The notes below the pieces were generated by a model. It made no database searches and was not told the origin of the DNA. It saw nothing but the letters and a program-made list of their open reading frames with translations. A DNA stretch of 64,000 bases from Glaciecola sp. KUL10. Lineage in GTDB: Bacteria; Pseudomonadota; Gammaproteobacteria; Enterobacterales; Alteromonadaceae. Numbering within the stretch: the stretch's first letter is position 1; every line of letters starts with the position of its first letter. This document shows, one piece after another, positions 42,918 to 51,491 of the stretch. The position numbers were made by a program, and so were the translations under genes. The DNA is taken from positions 54,770 to 118,769 of the forward strand of contig NZ_BGNG01000012.1 of NCBI RefSeq assembly GCF_003203515.1. The letters are read 5' to 3'.

Positions 42918-44215
42918 TGGCCATCACTGAAGTATTAGTATTAGTAATTAGCTTCATTATTTTACTCGGGATTGGACTTCCCATTGCGTTTAGCATCGCT
43001 ATCTCTGCAACGATCACTTTATTAGTCAGCGTGCCTGCAATGGCTACCCTAACCACCGTTGCTCAGCGTATGGCAACCGGCTTAGATAGTTTCACTTTAT
43101 TGGCCATCCCGTTTTTCATTCTCGCTGGTCAACTTATGAACAGTGGGGGTATTGCACGTCGACTCATCGATTTCGCACGAGCTTTAGTAGGCGCGCTTCC
43201 AGGAGGTCTAGCGTTTGTAAATATCGTGGCAAATATGATGTTTGGTGCGATATCAGGTTCGGCGGTTGCATCAGCCTCTGCTATTGGTGGTGCAATGGGG
43301 CCTAGAATGGAAAAAGAAGGCTACGATAAAAGCTATTCGGCAGCAGTTAATATAAGCTCAGCAACCACAGGTCTAATTATCCCACCAAGCAACACTTTGA
43401 TTGTGTTCTCATTGGCCTCGGGTGGCGTTTCTATTGCTGCGCTATTTATGGCTGGCTACTTACCAGGCTTGTTAATCGGTGCATTACTCATGCTGACCGC
43501 CGGTATCATGGCTAAGAAACGAAATTATCCTCGTGGTGAAAAAGCAAGCTTTAACGAAATAGTCAGAACATTTGTATCGGCATTACCTAGCTTATTGATG
43601 TTAGTGGTTGTGATTGGTGGCATTGTCAATGGATTATTTACCGCCACAGAGGCATCCGCCATTGCCGTTTTGTATGCAGCCGTATTGGTTTTCATCTATA
43701 AAGAGGTTGCAATAGCGCAAATCCGTCCACTACTTTTGGATACCATTAAAACAACCTGTATCGTGTTATTCCTTGTCGCGACTTCAATCAGCCTAAGTTG
43801 GGTGATGGCATATGAAAATATCCCTCAAACCATCACTACGGTGTTGCTATCCATCAGTGACAATCCAATCATTATTTTACTAATAATCAACATAGTTCTA
43901 CTCTGCGTAGGTATTTTCATGGACATGACACCTGCGGTGTTAATCTTTACACCTATATTCTTGCCCGTAGTAGCCGCGACTGGCATGGATCCAGTTCATT
44001 TTGGAATTATGATGATACTTAATCTGTGTATTGGCCTTTGCACACCGCCTGTTGGCTCAGTGCTCTTCGTGGGCTGTAGTGTCGCTAAAATCAAGATTCA
44101 ATCTGTTATTAGGCCTTTACTACCTTTATTTTTAACCATGCTAGTCGGCTTAATGCTAGTTGCATTTGTCCCACAAATAAGTTTGTTCTTACCGCGATTA
44201 TTGGGGTTGATGTAA
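42917..44215 (+). CDS. dctM: TRAP transporter large permease DctM
   Basis: A 432-residue membrane protein with about 12 hydrophobic segments, driving sodium-coupled uptake. It shows LGIGLPIAFSIAIS at the start, FGAISGSAVASASAIGGAMG, SSATTGLIIPPSNTLIVFSL and DMTPAVLIFTPIFLPV, and near the end CIGLCTPPVGSVLFVGC, all DctM hallmarks. AAAGGAG lies 11 bases before the ATG. It ends the uronate import and catabolism operon. Confidence 0.95.
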   Translation: MAITEVLVLVISFIILLGIGLPIAFSIAISATITLLVSVPAMATLTTVAQRMATGLDSFTLLAIPFFILAGQLMNSGGIARRLIDFARALVGALPGGLAFVNIVANMMFGAISGSAVASASAIGGAMGPRMEKEGYDKSYSAAVNISSATTGLIIPPSNTLIVFSLASGGVSIAALFMAGYLPGLLIGALLMLTAGIMAKKRNYPRGEKASFNEIVRTFVSALPSLLMLVVVIGGIVNGLFTATEASAIAVLYAAVLVFIYKEVAIAQIRPLLLDTIKTTCIVLFLVATSISLSWVMAYENIPQTITTVLLSISDNPIIILLIINIVLLCVGIFMDMTPAVLIFTPIFLPVVAATGMDPVHFGIMMILNLCIGLCTPPVGSVLFVGCSVAKIKIQSVIRPLLPLFLTMLVGLMLVAFVPQISLFLPRLLGLM

Positions 44216-44242
44216 ACATCACCCCGCGCCGGTTGCGCGCAG

Positions 44243-45118
44243 CTAGAGCGGTTTGATACTTATCATTCGAAACTCAGTCGGATGACTTTCTGCTTGAATA
44301 GCGATATGCCCCTTGTTCAAATAAAACACACCCGAAGATTGATCAAGTTGCATACTATCAATTATCTTCTCGGCGGCACTGTCAGAGGTATCAACGATTA
44401 ATTGGTCATATTCAAAAACCAAATCACCATTTATAAAATGCTCAACTCTTCCAGACTCAAATACTTTAGCTTCGAAGGTTACCCATTGGTCTCCGTGAAA
44501 GGTCGCACTGGATGAACTGATGCAGTGCTTTTTTATTAATTTTCCATTTTGAATAATATGCGTCAGCGGCGTACACACATTGCCTGTAGTACGAGGTACT
44601 TCACCATTTCCTCCAAGTAATTGAGCCTCAACTGACATTGGAAATGCTTGGTCTAGTTGCATGCTAGTAGCAGACTGTGAATGCAGCATTAGACCATTAT
44701 TTCGGTAAGCCCATGACAATGCCGGATCATCTGTGACTTGCTCTCCAACAAAGCGATATTCAACTTTTAGATGGTAATTTTGATAAGGTACATTCGTAAT
44801 TAGGTGCCCAAAGGGACTGCCCATAAAGTCTTCATATCGCTCATAATCGACAATCAGCTTTTGGTCTTCAACCCGAAAAGTATTTAAGTAGTTTATACCA
44901 GCCTCATGACCTGCGAATTTAGGTGTCCATCCAGATAAATCCTTGCCATTAAATATAGCTCGCCATTGGTTGCGCTCACCACTACTTTTTGACGCTTCAA
45001 CACTGGGCTGTGGTTTACTTTTTTGTTTACCGATGCCGCTATCAACAATCACCACACAAGACGGCAATAAAAGTATTCCAATCAAGCACACACTCAAACT
45101 TCGCGTTTTCAAAATCAT
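44243..45118 (-). CDS. DUF1080 / 3-keto-disaccharide hydrolase lipoprotein
   Basis: A 291-residue lipoprotein (lipobox LPSC) with a concanavalin-like beta-sandwich. Family markers are WRAIFNGKDLSGWTPKF, YQNYHLKVEYRF, NNGLMLHSQ and the C-terminal SGVFYLNKGHIAIQAE with ESHPTEFR. Pfam lists this family as 3-keto-disaccharide hydrolase: it cleaves glycosides first oxidised at C3. It lies 37 bases after the GMC oxidoreductase gene on the same strand, so the two probably act in sequence in the periplasm. The true substrate here is not known. Confidence 0.88.
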   Translation of the reverse strand: MILKTRSLSVCLIGILLLPSCVVIVDSGIGKQKSKPQPSVEASKSSGERNQWRAIFNGKDLSGWTPKFAGHEAGINYLNTFRVEDQKLIVDYERYEDFMGSPFGHLITNVPYQNYHLKVEYRFVGEQVTDDPALSWAYRNNGLMLHSQSATSMQLDQAFPMSVEAQLLGGNGEVPRTTGNVCTPLTHIIQNGKLIKKHCISSSSATFHGDQWVTFEAKVFESGRVEHFINGDLVFEYDQLIVDTSDSAAEKIIDSMQLDQSSGVFYLNKGHIAIQAESHPTEFRMISIKPL

Positions 45119-45155
45119 CCCTTCCTATTTATTTTCTACGAGAGTGAGTAAATCA

Positions 45156-46859
45156 CTAAATCTTGTTAGCCTTAAACTGCTTAACAGCATAATCTGCCGC
45201 GCGCGCAGACAGTGCCATATAAGTTAGCGAAGGATTTTGACAGCCCCCCGAAGTCATCGCTGCACCATCGGTAATAAACAAATTAGGGACGTCATGAGCT
45301 TGACTCCATTTATTTAACACTGAGGTTTTTGGATCTCGGCCCATTCGCGCTGTTCCCATTTCATGTATTCTATCACCGGGAGTAGAGACATTGATTGGCG
45401 CATCTGGACCTCTATTGATATTGATTGCGCCAAAAGACTTAAGCATTGCATAAGCTTCTTGTTGCGCCGCTTGCATCATTAATTCTTCATTCTTGCCCAT
45501 CTTTGCAGAAATATGAGCAAGAGGGAGTCCCCACTTGTCTTTTTTAGTTTTGTGCAACGAGACATGATTATTGTAGTCGGGCAACACTTCACCAAAACTG
45601 TATAGATGCATTCTCCATGTACCTGGTTTCTGATTAGCAAGTTTAAACGCTTCACCCACACCCGCTCGCTCTCCTGACCATCCAACTCTATGACTGCCCC
45701 CCTGATAACCAAAACCGCGTTTAAACTCTCGCTGATCGTTGCCTATATTTGTAAATCTCGGTACATAAATACCCGACGGTCGGCGGCCGTGATAATAAAT
45801 ATTTGTATATCCAGCAATATCCCCAGTAGCATGACCACCGCTAACATGATCCATAAGGTTGTGACCCACATGCCCAGAGTCATTGGCAAGCCCATTAGGA
45901 AAGCGCTTTGATTTAGACTGTAATAATATCATGGCTGTTGCGATAGTAGATGCATTTAAAAATACCAAGCGAGCCTTATACCTTTTGACTTCATTCGTGT
46001 TGGCATCGATGACTTTAACGCCTTGAATACGATTGTTAAGCTCATCATAATCTAAGGAGTGAACGATTGCATTGTGAACCACAGTGCAGCGTCCTGTGCG
46101 CATTGCCGCGGGTAGCGTTGCAGATAATGACGAAAAGTACGCACCAAAACTGCAGCCCTTAGCGCAGCGATTTCGCACTTGGCACTGCCCTCTACCTAAT
46201 GACATTTGTTCTTTAGTTGGTTTCGTTAAATGGGCAACGCGCGCGGGTATTACTTTTCGCCCCTTAAAATGCTGCTCAACTTTCTTTTTAAAGTCCTTTT
46301 CAACACACGTTAAGTCAAAAGGAGGCTGAAAAACGCTGTCCGGTAAATGCGGAATGTTTTCTTGTGTGCCAGCGATACCGGCAAAGGTTTCAACGTAGTC
46401 ATACCAAGGCGCTAAATCTTCATAGCGTATTGGCCAATCAACTCCGTGACCATCTTCTAGATTAGCGGTAAAGTCTTGCGGCCCTAAGCGATAAGATTGC
46501 CTCCACCACATAAGTGAGCGGCCGCCAGTGTGGTAACCTCTGACCCATGCATAAGGCTTGTCTTTTGGCGTTGAGTATGGATGTTCACTGTCTTTCACCC
46601 AAAAATGCTTATTACTCTCATGCATTGCATAACCTGCGTGACGACTTTGAATCGGGTAGTCTTTTTGAAGTTCATCTTGATTGATCCAATCAAAATTAGG
46701 TCGTTGCCACGGTGCTTTAAAATCATCGTAATCTTTTGCATGTTCCAATTTAGGGCCGCGCTCTAGCACTAACACGTTCAGGCCCTTTTCAGCAAGCTCC
46801 TTTGCACTCCACCCACCACTAATTCCTGAACCTACAACAATGGCATCATATTCAGTCAT
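45156..46859 (-). CDS. GMC-family flavoprotein, gluconate-2-dehydrogenase / glucoside-3-dehydrogenase type
   Basis: A 567-residue FAD oxidoreductase. The dinucleotide motif VVGSGISGG is at about residues 8-16, ARGP-like ERGPKLEH follows, and GRSLMWWRQSYR binds flavin. The cysteine-rich NRCAKGCSFGAYFS segment is typical of the subgroup that pairs with a subunit-3 protein. At the C terminus HEMGTARMG and GGCQNPSLTYMALSARAADY carry the catalytic His/Asn pair. It has no signal peptide of its own, so it would be exported with the Tat-signal partner encoded 31 bases upstream. Partner DUF1080 suggests C3 oxidation of sugars. Confidence 0.9.
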   Translation of the reverse strand: MTEYDAIVVGSGISGGWSAKELAEKGLNVLVLERGPKLEHAKDYDDFKAPWQRPNFDWINQDELQKDYPIQSRHAGYAMHESNKHFWVKDSEHPYSTPKDKPYAWVRGYHTGGRSLMWWRQSYRLGPQDFTANLEDGHGVDWPIRYEDLAPWYDYVETFAGIAGTQENIPHLPDSVFQPPFDLTCVEKDFKKKVEQHFKGRKVIPARVAHLTKPTKEQMSLGRGQCQVRNRCAKGCSFGAYFSSLSATLPAAMRTGRCTVVHNAIVHSLDYDELNNRIQGVKVIDANTNEVKRYKARLVFLNASTIATAMILLQSKSKRFPNGLANDSGHVGHNLMDHVSGGHATGDIAGYTNIYYHGRRPSGIYVPRFTNIGNDQREFKRGFGYQGGSHRVGWSGERAGVGEAFKLANQKPGTWRMHLYSFGEVLPDYNNHVSLHKTKKDKWGLPLAHISAKMGKNEELMMQAAQQEAYAMLKSFGAININRGPDAPINVSTPGDRIHEMGTARMGRDPKTSVLNKWSQAHDVPNLFITDGAAMTSGGCQNPSLTYMALSARAADYAVKQFKANKI

Positions 46860-46890
46860 CTTGCTTTCATTCCTTTGTCTTGTGTTTGCT

Positions 46891-47538
46891 CTAAGCCCAT
46901 GTGCGCGTATTTTCTGTCATTGGTAAACAACCATCCCATTTACCCGGAATTAGTAAATAACGTAGCTCTTTGCTAGCGCCTACTTCTGTTGAATAGTATG
47001 TTCGGGTAACCATATGCTTTATCGACTTGTATGCTTCAAGGATTGTCTTGTTGGTCTTAGTTTCTTTGTCTTGTACGTTAACAAAGGCTAAGTTATCAAT
47101 ATGTTCGATGACGTTTGTTTTTTGAATTTTGGAAGTCGACGTAAACGAGGGAATTTGTTGGTTGAGATATTTGAGCAGTAACTTTAAGTGAGCTTTATGC
47201 TCGCCTTGAGTTTGCTTACTCGCCCAGCTTGAATAAAGAACGTCCATCAAAACAGGCACACCTGCTTCAATTGCACCCAATGTATCGGTTTTTGGGATAA
47301 TTAGGTTGGCCAGATGCGTCAATATTTCAAACTCCGTTGGTGTATAAAACTGTAAATCTATAGATGGAATCGCTTGTTTGTGGCCAATGTTGTCCCCATT
47401 TGTGAGATCACTAGCAACAAAACGCATAATTGCTTTGGCCTGAACACTTGTGACAACAAACCCCATTGCCCCTAACATTCCAAACAGCACTTTTCGTCTA
47501 CTAACAAACGTCTTTTTTCTAGCATCTTGATTGTTAAT
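46891..47538 (-). CDS. Gluconate 2-dehydrogenase subunit 3-like protein with Tat signal, ATT start
   Basis: The small partner of the GMC flavoprotein, about 215 residues. The frame has a GTG at 47490, but starting there removes the twin arginine. Upstream in the same frame there is no ATG, GTG or TTG suited to initiation, yet a strong AAAGGAG (47546-47552 complement) sits 7 bases before an ATT at 47538. Starting at ATT gives NNQDARKKTFVSRRKVLFGMLGAMGF, shown here in words as KKTFV, SRRKVLFG, then a hydrophobic run to QAKA, which is a typical Tat signal peptide. The mature part has FYTPTEFEILTHLANLIIP and DTLGAIEAGVP, the family blocks. Confidence 0.8.
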   Translation of the reverse strand: MNNQDARKKTFVSRRKVLFGMLGAMGFVVTSVQAKAIMRFVASDLTNGDNIGHKQAIPSIDLQFYTPTEFEILTHLANLIIPKTDTLGAIEAGVPVLMDVLYSSWASKQTQGEHKAHLKLLLKYLNQQIPSFTSTSKIQKTNVIEHIDNLAFVNVQDKETKTNKTILEAYKSIKHMVTRTYYSTEVGASKELRYLLIPGKWDGCLPMTENTRTWA

Positions 47539-47838
47539 ACCTAAACTCCTTTATTCCTGCGTTTTGTCGTAGTTATTCGCATGCAGTCTTACCATGCAGT
47601 CGTACTTAATATAACAATCGCTTTACATTTATCAATCTTATGCATTATCCACGCATATTTTTGATACTTCATCGATAAGAAATGAAATTTGAAGCAAATA
47701 TTTACAAGGCAAAACCCGCCGTAAAACACTAAATGTTTATCTTATTGAAACTTACTTACTTTTTTAGTAATTAGTGTTTCAATTTTGCTCAATAAATGTC
47801 TAATATAGAGCAATAATAAACCTTATAATAATTACCCC
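47539..47838. promoter_or_regulatory. Divergent promoter region, GMC module and trypsin-like gene
   Basis: A 300-base AT-rich region between the minus-strand subunit-3 gene and the plus-strand protease. It must hold both promoters. I see no copy of the uronate operator TGGT-N3-RCCA and no strong dyad. Confidence 0.4.
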
Positions 47839-48876
47839 ATGAAAAAGTTTCTCGCGAGCATCCTTGTAGCGCTCTCTCTCTCTTCGCAAGCAGGCGTCAT
47901 TCGACACGACGTGGACGATGCTTTGTATCGTGAATTGGCACAACAATCACAATTTCAGGCAGTCGGTGATTTATTATTTAATACCGGCGGAGCAGGGTCT
48001 AGCTTTAGTAGTCGCTGCTCCGGTACCTTAATTGCGCAAAATATGGTGCTCACTGCAGCACACTGTTTAGATAATGCGGATACAACAGTGACTCGCTTTG
48101 AAGTTGGTGGCGACTTTTACTTTGGTGAAGCATGGATGGTACACGAAAATTGGGTTCCAGATTCCAGTGTATTTCTTGGCTGGGACATTGCTTTGATGAT
48201 GTTGTCAGAAAACGTATTTGGTGTCGATGTAGCCAATCTGTATGACACAGGTGGAGATGACACTGGAGAACAAGGTGAAGTCATTGGTACGCACGTAGGC
48301 TTCGGTGCAACCGGAAATGGTTTATTGGGTGCAACACAAGCGTCAGGAACAAAGCGTGCGGGAAACAACCAACTAGACGGTACCGGACTATTCGGTGAAG
48401 ATCATGACCGCATAATTTATGACGATTTCGATGCTCCAGCAGGAACAGATCCAGCATTAGTAGATGGAAATGGTGATGGCACGGTAGGCGACGGACTATC
48501 TTTTATAGAAAACCCTATCGCAGCAATAACAACTCGGCCTTCAGGCACAGCACTGGACCTGGAATATACAATTGGCGGTGGTGATAGCGGCGGTGGCTTT
48601 TTTGTTGAGGAAAATGGAGAATGGTACGTTGCTGGCGTACATTCTTTCACTGTTGGGTTAGAGGGTCGTCCTGCTCCGTTTAATGGCAGTTACGGAGACT
48701 TTTCTGGTTCTACCCGAGTCAGCTCATTTCTGGATTGGATTGACACGACACAAACTACATTAAATAACCTTGCAAACCCGATTTCAGCGCCTAGTTCATT
48801 ATTAATAAGTGCTGTCGGTATGTTTGGCCTGCTTACGCTTACACGACGAAAAGTAGCTGTTACGGCCAAGAATTAA
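47839..48876 (+). CDS. Secreted trypsin-like serine protease with PEP-CTERM-like tail
   Basis: A 345-residue S1-family protein. The signal peptide ends about residue 18 (SQA-G). The triad is H75 (LTAAHC), D116 (WDIALMML) and S250 (GGGDSGGG). Between Asp and Ser lies an unusually glycine- and aspartate-rich segment (DGNGDGTVGDG) that may bind calcium. The end has SAPSSLLIS, a hydrophobic run and TRRK, the layout of a PEP-CTERM or related sorting signal, so the protein may be processed by an exosortase-type system and held at the surface or in the matrix. Single gene with its own terminator. Confidence 0.9.
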   Translation: MKKFLASILVALSLSSQAGVIRHDVDDALYRELAQQSQFQAVGDLLFNTGGAGSSFSSRCSGTLIAQNMVLTAAHCLDNADTTVTRFEVGGDFYFGEAWMVHENWVPDSSVFLGWDIALMMLSENVFGVDVANLYDTGGDDTGEQGEVIGTHVGFGATGNGLLGATQASGTKRAGNNQLDGTGLFGEDHDRIIYDDFDAPAGTDPALVDGNGDGTVGDGLSFIENPIAAITTRPSGTALDLEYTIGGGDSGGGFFVEENGEWYVAGVHSFTVGLEGRPAPFNGSYGDFSGSTRVSSFLDWIDTTQTTLNNLANPISAPSSLLISAVGMFGLLTLTRRKVAVTAKN

Positions 48877-48897
48877 ATCGTCACAGAACACAATTTT

Positions 48898-48931
48898 AAA
48901 GCCCAGTGCTAATGTAATATTGGGCTTTTTT
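48898..48931 (+). terminator. Rho-independent terminator of the trypsin-like gene
   Basis: AAAGCCCA (48898-48905) pairs with TGGGCTTT (48921-48928), with six T in the run. It is 22 bases after the stop. Confidence 0.85.
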
Positions 48932-48974
48932 CGCACTGTTGATACGTCCTTCTTTTATATGCCATTCTTGTAAG

Positions 48975-49358
48975 TCACTGTCCAAATTCTTTTTGTACAA
49001 CTTGGTCAAAAACCCCAAATCTTACTGTGCAATTATACATGCCGAAATGCAACCAACTGTCCGCCACAATTTTGCTACCAGACGGTGTTTGTGAGTCTGT
49101 AAAACGAATAAACCTGTAGGTATTTAGCAAGCCAATTACACGTATTTTGCTTACCCCAACGTGAACATTATTACACAAGTAAATGACATCTTTTCGAGCT
49201 TCTGTCCACATTAGCGTCAACAAAATAAGTGACAAAATTGCTAAAGCAGAGGCAATGTCAGTAAAAATAGAACGCTTCAATAAACTCAAATTTGGACTTT
49301 GTTTTTTGTTTAATTCCAACACTGTAAAATCAAGAGGGGTTGGATGCAAGCAGATCAT
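48975..49358 (-). CDS. Hypothetical single-pass membrane protein
   Basis: A 127-residue frame with one membrane segment at about residues 34-50 (DIASALAILSLILLTLMW). The C-terminal part, with LLNTYRFIRF, SGSKIVADSWLHFGMYNC and a hydrophobic VRFGVF, looks like a folded extracytoplasmic domain with paired cysteines, as in small unnamed envelope proteins of related bacteria. I recognise no named family. The start is uncertain. It lies 60 bases downstream of the AraC-type regulator gene. Confidence 0.55.
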   Translation of the reverse strand: MICLHPTPLDFTVLELNKKQSPNLSLLKRSIFTDIASALAILSLILLTLMWTEARKDVIYLCNNVHVGVSKIRVIGLLNTYRFIRFTDSQTPSGSKIVADSWLHFGMYNCTVRFGVFDQVVQKEFGQ

Positions 49359-49418
49359 AACGCCTCTTTCTGATCCCCACTAGTGCAAGTCACTAATTTG
49401 CAAAAGCCTGATTGGGTA

Positions 49419-50549
49419 TCAGTGCTCCTGCAAATTTCGATAGGCTGTAGGGCTATGGCCGACTACTTTTTTAAATGCAGTATTGAAAGTAGATTTAGAA
49501 TTAAAGCCAACATCGTAAGCTATACTTGTGACTAATTTGTCGCTCTCTTTTAACGCCAATTTTGCTGCTTCGACGCGATAACCATTAACAAATTGGAAGA
49601 AATTAGTATGTAGATATTGAGAGAAAGTTTCAGAAATATGATTTTCAGATTCAGAAACCGCCTCTGACAGCTTATTGAGTGACAAGTTGTCTAGTAAAAA
49701 TAACTTATCTTGAGTCATTGCCCGCTCTAGTTTTTCTGCAATTCGCTGCATTTTTTCAGTGCTAAGCAGCCCAGCCTTGGGAACAGTTGTGCATGGTTGC
49801 CCTTTGTCAGTCGCTTCAAGCACTTTCTGGCTAAGTGCTTTTTGAATAAATGAAGCCAGCGCAATTACTTCAAAAGTTGGCAACACCACTCCTGAACCAA
49901 ACCATCGCCAACCAATTGCTCCTAGCAAAAACTCTGCTGCATACATAAGCCATACAGCCCCCCAAACAAACAACATCGGCCTAAACCAATCCAATGAACG
50001 CTGCTCAATTTCTGAGAAACGTTCCATCAGTTGCTTGCGGTGTAAAAGGTGCAACTTAGACGCAAAAAATAAAAACATTATTGTATACACCACAAAGACA
50101 ATAGTAGCGAAAAAGCAAGTATACAAGGCTATTTCCCATAGCTTTGGATCGCGGGTTGCCGGATTTGCTAGCGCCAATTTATCAGCAGCACTGATCATAA
50201 AAATAAAGGGTAACATGGCCAGTAATACGATAATCGGACCCGATACAGTCAAAGTGACAATTCTTTTATCGATTGCCTTGTTTGAAGACATACAAGCATG
50301 AGCATAAAAAAACAAGGCGGGCCCCAGTAAAACTCTAAACGGTAGATGCGCACCTGCAAGTTCCGGCGCATATGTGTATGCACCCGTAAATATAAAAAGC
50401 TCACCGGCTAAATGCACTAGCAGTAGTAACAACAAAGCTTTAAGACAAACATTTTGTCTTTCGCTACCCCGTCCGAGCACTTCTAATAGTGCAAGCACTG
50501 TCATGCCCACCATGCAGGAATATATAACTGTTGGAAAAACGTTAACCAC
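49419..50549 (-). CDS. Membrane-bound AraC-family transcriptional regulator
   Basis: A 376-residue protein with seven or so hydrophobic segments in the first 240 residues and an AraC-type DNA-binding domain at the end. The second helix-turn-helix is visible in VTSIAYDVGFNSKSTFNTAFKK followed by HSPTAYR; the first includes LSLNKLSEAVSESENHISE. Such fusions sense an envelope or membrane signal and act on nearby genes. The start is GTG 50549, or ATG 50513; neither has a strong ribosome binding site. No operator is apparent. Confidence 0.88.
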   Translation of the reverse strand: MVNVFPTVIYSCMVGMTVLALLEVLGRGSERQNVCLKALLLLLLVHLAGELFIFTGAYTYAPELAGAHLPFRVLLGPALFFYAHACMSSNKAIDKRIVTLTVSGPIIVLLAMLPFIFMISAADKLALANPATRDPKLWEIALYTCFFATIVFVVYTIMFLFFASKLHLLHRKQLMERFSEIEQRSLDWFRPMLFVWGAVWLMYAAEFLLGAIGWRWFGSGVVLPTFEVIALASFIQKALSQKVLEATDKGQPCTTVPKAGLLSTEKMQRIAEKLERAMTQDKLFLLDNLSLNKLSEAVSESENHISETFSQYLHTNFFQFVNGYRVEAAKLALKESDKLVTSIAYDVGFNSKSTFNTAFKKVVGHSPTAYRNLQEH

Positions 50550-50637
50550 TAAAAAGCCAATACAAAGTTTAGATGACCATTGGGAGTATAGGGAGAATGA
50601 AAGCTCTTTACTACTTCCTTAACAGCTGTTGTTCGGT

Positions 50638-51477
50638 TTATTTATAAACACTCGGGTTGATAGGGTAATATTGATTTCGTGTTTGAAAAACGATTGCTTG
50701 AGTAAACAGACAGGCAAAGAGATTCATGTAGCTTTGGTTTAGCTGAAACATATCAACTAGCAGGACAATAACTACAAAACAACTGTAGGCTGTGTGTGAT
50801 GATATAAGATGTTGGAGCTTATCAGATATTTTCAATGCTCTTTCTTGCTGATCAATAAAGTGGTCTTTTTTATGCCCGTATACTAGCTTCCAGATTAAGC
50901 TGCTTATATAAAGAATCACTGCGCTGCTGAGCGCGATTAAGTACAAGATTTTATGCTCTCCTTGCATTGCAAAGAAGTGCATGTATGCAGCCAAAGTAAC
51001 CGTGACAGCGTACATGACTATTCCCACCACGACTCTATGAATTGAAATATAGTCAGTTAGACGGTTGACATGTAATTGGGCCTTGCGAACCTTTTCGGGG
51101 TAACGCGTAGATAGGATTTGACTATTCTGATTGCACCAGTAGGCAGAGATAAACAACGGGACAAGTTGAGTTAACCCGATCATAAGCATCCAATCCGCTA
51201 GCACTTCTTGCGCTTTACCCACAAAGTTCAAAACAATAAGGATTGTTAGGCCAATCGCAAACGCCAAGTAATCAAGCCATTTTCGAACGATTAGACGTTG
51301 ATGTTCGGTTTGTTCATCTTGCGCATATAGATTTGTAAACACCGCTTGCGGGTAGTTGGTTAATAACACCTTTCGACGCTTTCGCCATGCTCTGGAAATA
51401 AAGATTGAAATAAAAAATAGCTGAAATAGAAAAGCGAGGTTAATCAGCAATAAAGGGGGAGCATTTAAAAAGTTCAC
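50638..51477 (-). CDS. Polytopic membrane protein of unknown function, co-transcribed with YtrA-type regulator
   Basis: A 279-residue protein with about six or seven hydrophobic segments (first at about 9-29; then 68-86, 92-110, 149-168, 175-196 and 233-260). A basic stretch RAWRKRRKVLL follows the first segment. It matches no family I know. It starts 14 bases after the GntR gene stop on the same strand, the place usually held by transporter genes in YtrA-type operons, so it may be involved in export or envelope stress. Confidence 0.7.
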   Translation of the reverse strand: MNFLNAPPLLLINLAFLFQLFFISIFISRAWRKRRKVLLTNYPQAVFTNLYAQDEQTEHQRLIVRKWLDYLAFAIGLTILIVLNFVGKAQEVLADWMLMIGLTQLVPLFISAYWCNQNSQILSTRYPEKVRKAQLHVNRLTDYISIHRVVVGIVMYAVTVTLAAYMHFFAMQGEHKILYLIALSSAVILYISSLIWKLVYGHKKDHFIDQQERALKISDKLQHLISSHTAYSCFVVIVLLVDMFQLNQSYMNLFACLFTQAIVFQTRNQYYPINPSVYK

Positions 51478-51491
51478 TAGACTATTTCCCT

